In this document: positions 6,894 to 7,702 of the stretch, piece after piece
Layout: each line of letters begins with the position of its first letter
Numbering within the stretch: the stretch's first letter is position 1
Assembly (NCBI GenBank): GCA_947378615.1
Contig: CANCKV010000136.1
Location: forward strand, 1 to 7,702
Reading direction: 5' to 3'
Origin: Chitinophagaceae bacterium
Lineage (GTDB): Bacteria > Bacteroidota > Bacteroidia > Chitinophagales > Chitinophagaceae
DNA: 7,702 bases
Translations under genes and position numbers: made by a program
Notes under the pieces: model-generated
Told to the model about the DNA's origin: nothing
The model's database searches: none
What the model saw: the letters and a program-made list of their open reading frames with translations, nothing else

Positions 6894-6963
6894 ATTACGA
6901 ATTACGAATTAATAATTAACCATTAATAATTAACCAATAATAATTAACCATTAATAATTGATA
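6894..6963 (+). repeat. Tandem repeats filling the gap before cas2
   Basis: The 74-nt gap between the primase-like gene and cas2 is almost wholly repetitive. ATTACGA occurs twice (6894-6900, 6901-6907). Four 14-bp units follow: ATTAATAATTAACC at 6908-6921 and 6922-6935 (identical), AATAATAATTAACC at 6936-6949 (one change) and ATTAATAATTGATA at 6950-6963 (degenerate end). The last unit stops 2 bases before the cas2 ATG, so the repeat forms its translation-initiation region. Copy-number change here could alter spacing or A/T content ahead of cas2. Confidence 0.9.
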
Positions 6964-6965
6964 GA

Positions 6966-7445
6966 ATGGCAAAGCCAAAGGACATAGAGATTGATTTAAG
7001 GGAAAAGCTTCAAAAGCTAAAAGAAGCAGGCATTACAATTCCTCCCGATAAATCAGATTTGGATACGGAGGATGTTTTGCAACCCTTACCCATTCGGATA
7101 CAGCAAATACTAGGTATCATTAAAAGTAAACCCCAAAAGGCGACCACTATGAATTATATAATATTGTATGATATAGAAGAAGATAAAGTGAGGAAGTTGG
7201 TAGCAAAATATTTGTTACAAAAGGGATGTGTACGCATTCAGAAATCTGTTTTTATGGCAAATACTTCACACGAAAAGTTTCAGGAACTCCACAATACGCT
7301 AAAAGATATCAATAGCTATTACGAAAATAGTGATAGTATAATAGTGGTGCCGATTAATGTAGCAGATGTAAGAAGTATGAAATTGATAGGTAAGAATGTG
7401 AATATCGACATATTGACCGACCCTCCAAACACACTTTTTTTCTGA
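6966..7445 (+). CDS. cas2: Cas2 with N-terminal extension
   Basis: The C-terminal 98 residues (62-159) are a standard Cas2: MNYIILYDIEEDKVRKLVAK with the conserved strand-end Asp69, then GCVRIQKSVFMA (87-98), and SIIVVPINVADVRSMKLIG (124-142). Cas2 is the central dimer of the Cas1-Cas2 integrase complex. Before it are about 61 extra residues, mostly charged and helical (REKLQKLKEAGITIPPD, 12-28; LPIRIQQILGIIKSKP, 41-56). They are in frame from the ATG at 6966 with no stop. Cas2 normally has 85-110 aa, so 159 aa is long. A start at Met62 (7149) would give a normal-sized Cas2, but would leave about 260 bases between genes and an unexplained open, protein-like frame. The longer form is preferred; the extension's role is unknown and could be docking to Cas1 or the primase-like protein. 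Confidence 0.95.
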   Translation: MAKPKDIEIDLREKLQKLKEAGITIPPDKSDLDTEDVLQPLPIRIQQILGIIKSKPQKATTMNYIILYDIEEDKVRKLVAKYLLQKGCVRIQKSVFMANTSHEKFQELHNTLKDINSYYENSDSIIVVPINVADVRSMKLIGKNVNIDILTDPPNTLFF

Positions 7446-7587
7446 TAATATCTAATCAAGTCATTTGTTATTCTATATTTGAGCCAATAACAAGGAATTT
7501 TAAGTATTTAAAAATGGCTGTATTGTATGAAATATCGGTTTATGACACAATAAAGTATTTAATTTTCAATCATTTAGAGAATAAAGA
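7446..7587 (+). promoter_or_regulatory. CRISPR leader between cas2 and first repeat
   Basis: This 142-nt A/T-rich stretch separates the cas2 stop from the first repeat and is the expected leader: array transcription starts here and new spacers are inserted at its repeat end. It contains a perfect 8-bp inverted repeat (7465-7472 with 7486-7493). It also contains TATATTTG (7474-7481), which fits the Bacteroidetes -7 promoter consensus TAnnTTTG, but no TTTG -33 element is correctly spaced. Orientation as leader is supported by the repeat 3' end (ATTAAGAC), which is like type III crRNA handles, and by adjacency to cas2. Confidence 0.7.
7465..7493 (+). other. 8-bp inverted repeat in the leader
   Basis: TTGTTATT (7465-7472) and AATAACAA (7486-7493) are perfectly complementary around a 13-nt loop that contains the -7-like TATATTTG. 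It begins 20 bases after the cas2 stop and is followed by GGAATTTT. It may end cas2 transcription, act as an operator over the array promoter, or be a protein-binding site used in spacer integration. The symmetry is observed; none of these roles is proven. Confidence 0.45.
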
Positions 7588-7702
7588 CCCATTGGGCTAC
7601 ATCCATTAAAATAAGGATTAAGACTGACAACTATAAGAAGGGAGAGCGAATAGCTCAACTCCCATTGGGCTACATCCATTAAAATAAGGATTAAGACTGA
7701 AT
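7588..7702 (+). CRISPR. CRISPR array, first two repeats and one spacer (truncated by window end)
   Basis: Two identical copies start at 7588 and 7661, a 73-bp period. They share 40 bases (7588-7627 and 7661-7700). The likely unit is 37 bp (7588-7624 and 7661-7697), opening CCCATTGGGC and closing AAGGATTAAGAC, because the terminal ATTAAGAC resembles the common type III handle ATTGAAAC. The shared TGA after it would then be the chance start of both spacers. Spacer 1 is 36 nt (7625-7660); the next spacer begins at 7698 and runs out of the window. The repeat 5' end CCCATTGGG can form a short 3-4 bp stem, and ATCC/GGAT flank the A-rich core. The array runs in the same direction as the cas genes. 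Confidence 0.95.

Noticed and set aside
5793..6963. Repeats on both sides of the primase-like gene as target-site duplications or ends of a mobile element
   Set aside because: The two repeat sets differ in sequence (ACTTATAACGTACA versus ATTAATAATTAACC), there are no terminal inverted repeats and no transposase.
6966..7445. Cas2 as a fusion with a second known domain
   Set aside because: The N-terminal 61 residues match no domain I recognise and are too short for a nuclease or polymerase domain; described as an extension instead.
7514..7609. Small 31-codon frame in the leader running into the first repeat
   Set aside because: Such a length is expected by chance in AT-rich DNA, there is no ribosome binding site or motif, and its end is set by the repeat sequence.

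Overview
The window is a type III-A (Csm) CRISPR-Cas locus, read entirely on the + strand. It holds the 3' end of the interference operon, an adaptation cassette and the first repeats of the CRISPR array. The DNA is AT-rich, starts lack clear Shine-Dalgarno motifs and are preceded by A/T-rich sequence, and the primase-like gene belongs to a VirE-N/BT4734-like family typical of Bacteroidetes. These points suggest a member of the Bacteroidota; this is inference, since no taxonomic marker gene is present.

Interference module (1-4570): the end of csm2, then csm3, csm4, csm5 and a csm6-type CARF-HEPN ribonuclease. The genes are tightly packed (8-bp csm3/csm4 overlap, then 9-nt and 13-nt gaps), as in a single operon. 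cas10 (csm1) is expected just upstream of the window. Together they would form the Csm crRNP: Csm3 backbone with RNA-cleaving Asp, Csm2 small subunit, Csm4 at the crRNA 5' handle and Csm5 at the 3' end. Csm6 would be the separate cyclic-oligoadenylate-activated RNase. No cas6 lies in the window.

Intergenic 4571-4712 holds a hairpin and, unexpectedly, a degenerate copy of the leader-repeat junction of the downstream array. It sits directly ahead of cas1.

Adaptation module (4713-7445): cas1, a 343-aa primase-polymerase-like protein (DxD motif plus VirE-N/BT4734-type signature), and a cas2 with a roughly 61-residue N-terminal extension. The genes are loosely spaced (148 and 74 nt), and both gaps contain short tandem repeats, mostly with a 14-bp period. 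The architecture suggests that a DNA polymerase-like enzyme takes part in making or finishing prespacers for Cas1-Cas2.

Array (7446-7702): a 142-nt leader with an 8-bp inverted repeat, then two exact repeats around one 36-nt spacer. The array runs off the right edge. The 3' end of the repeat (ATTAAGAC) resembles the usual type III 5' handle ATTGAAAC, so the array is most likely transcribed in the same direction as the cas genes.
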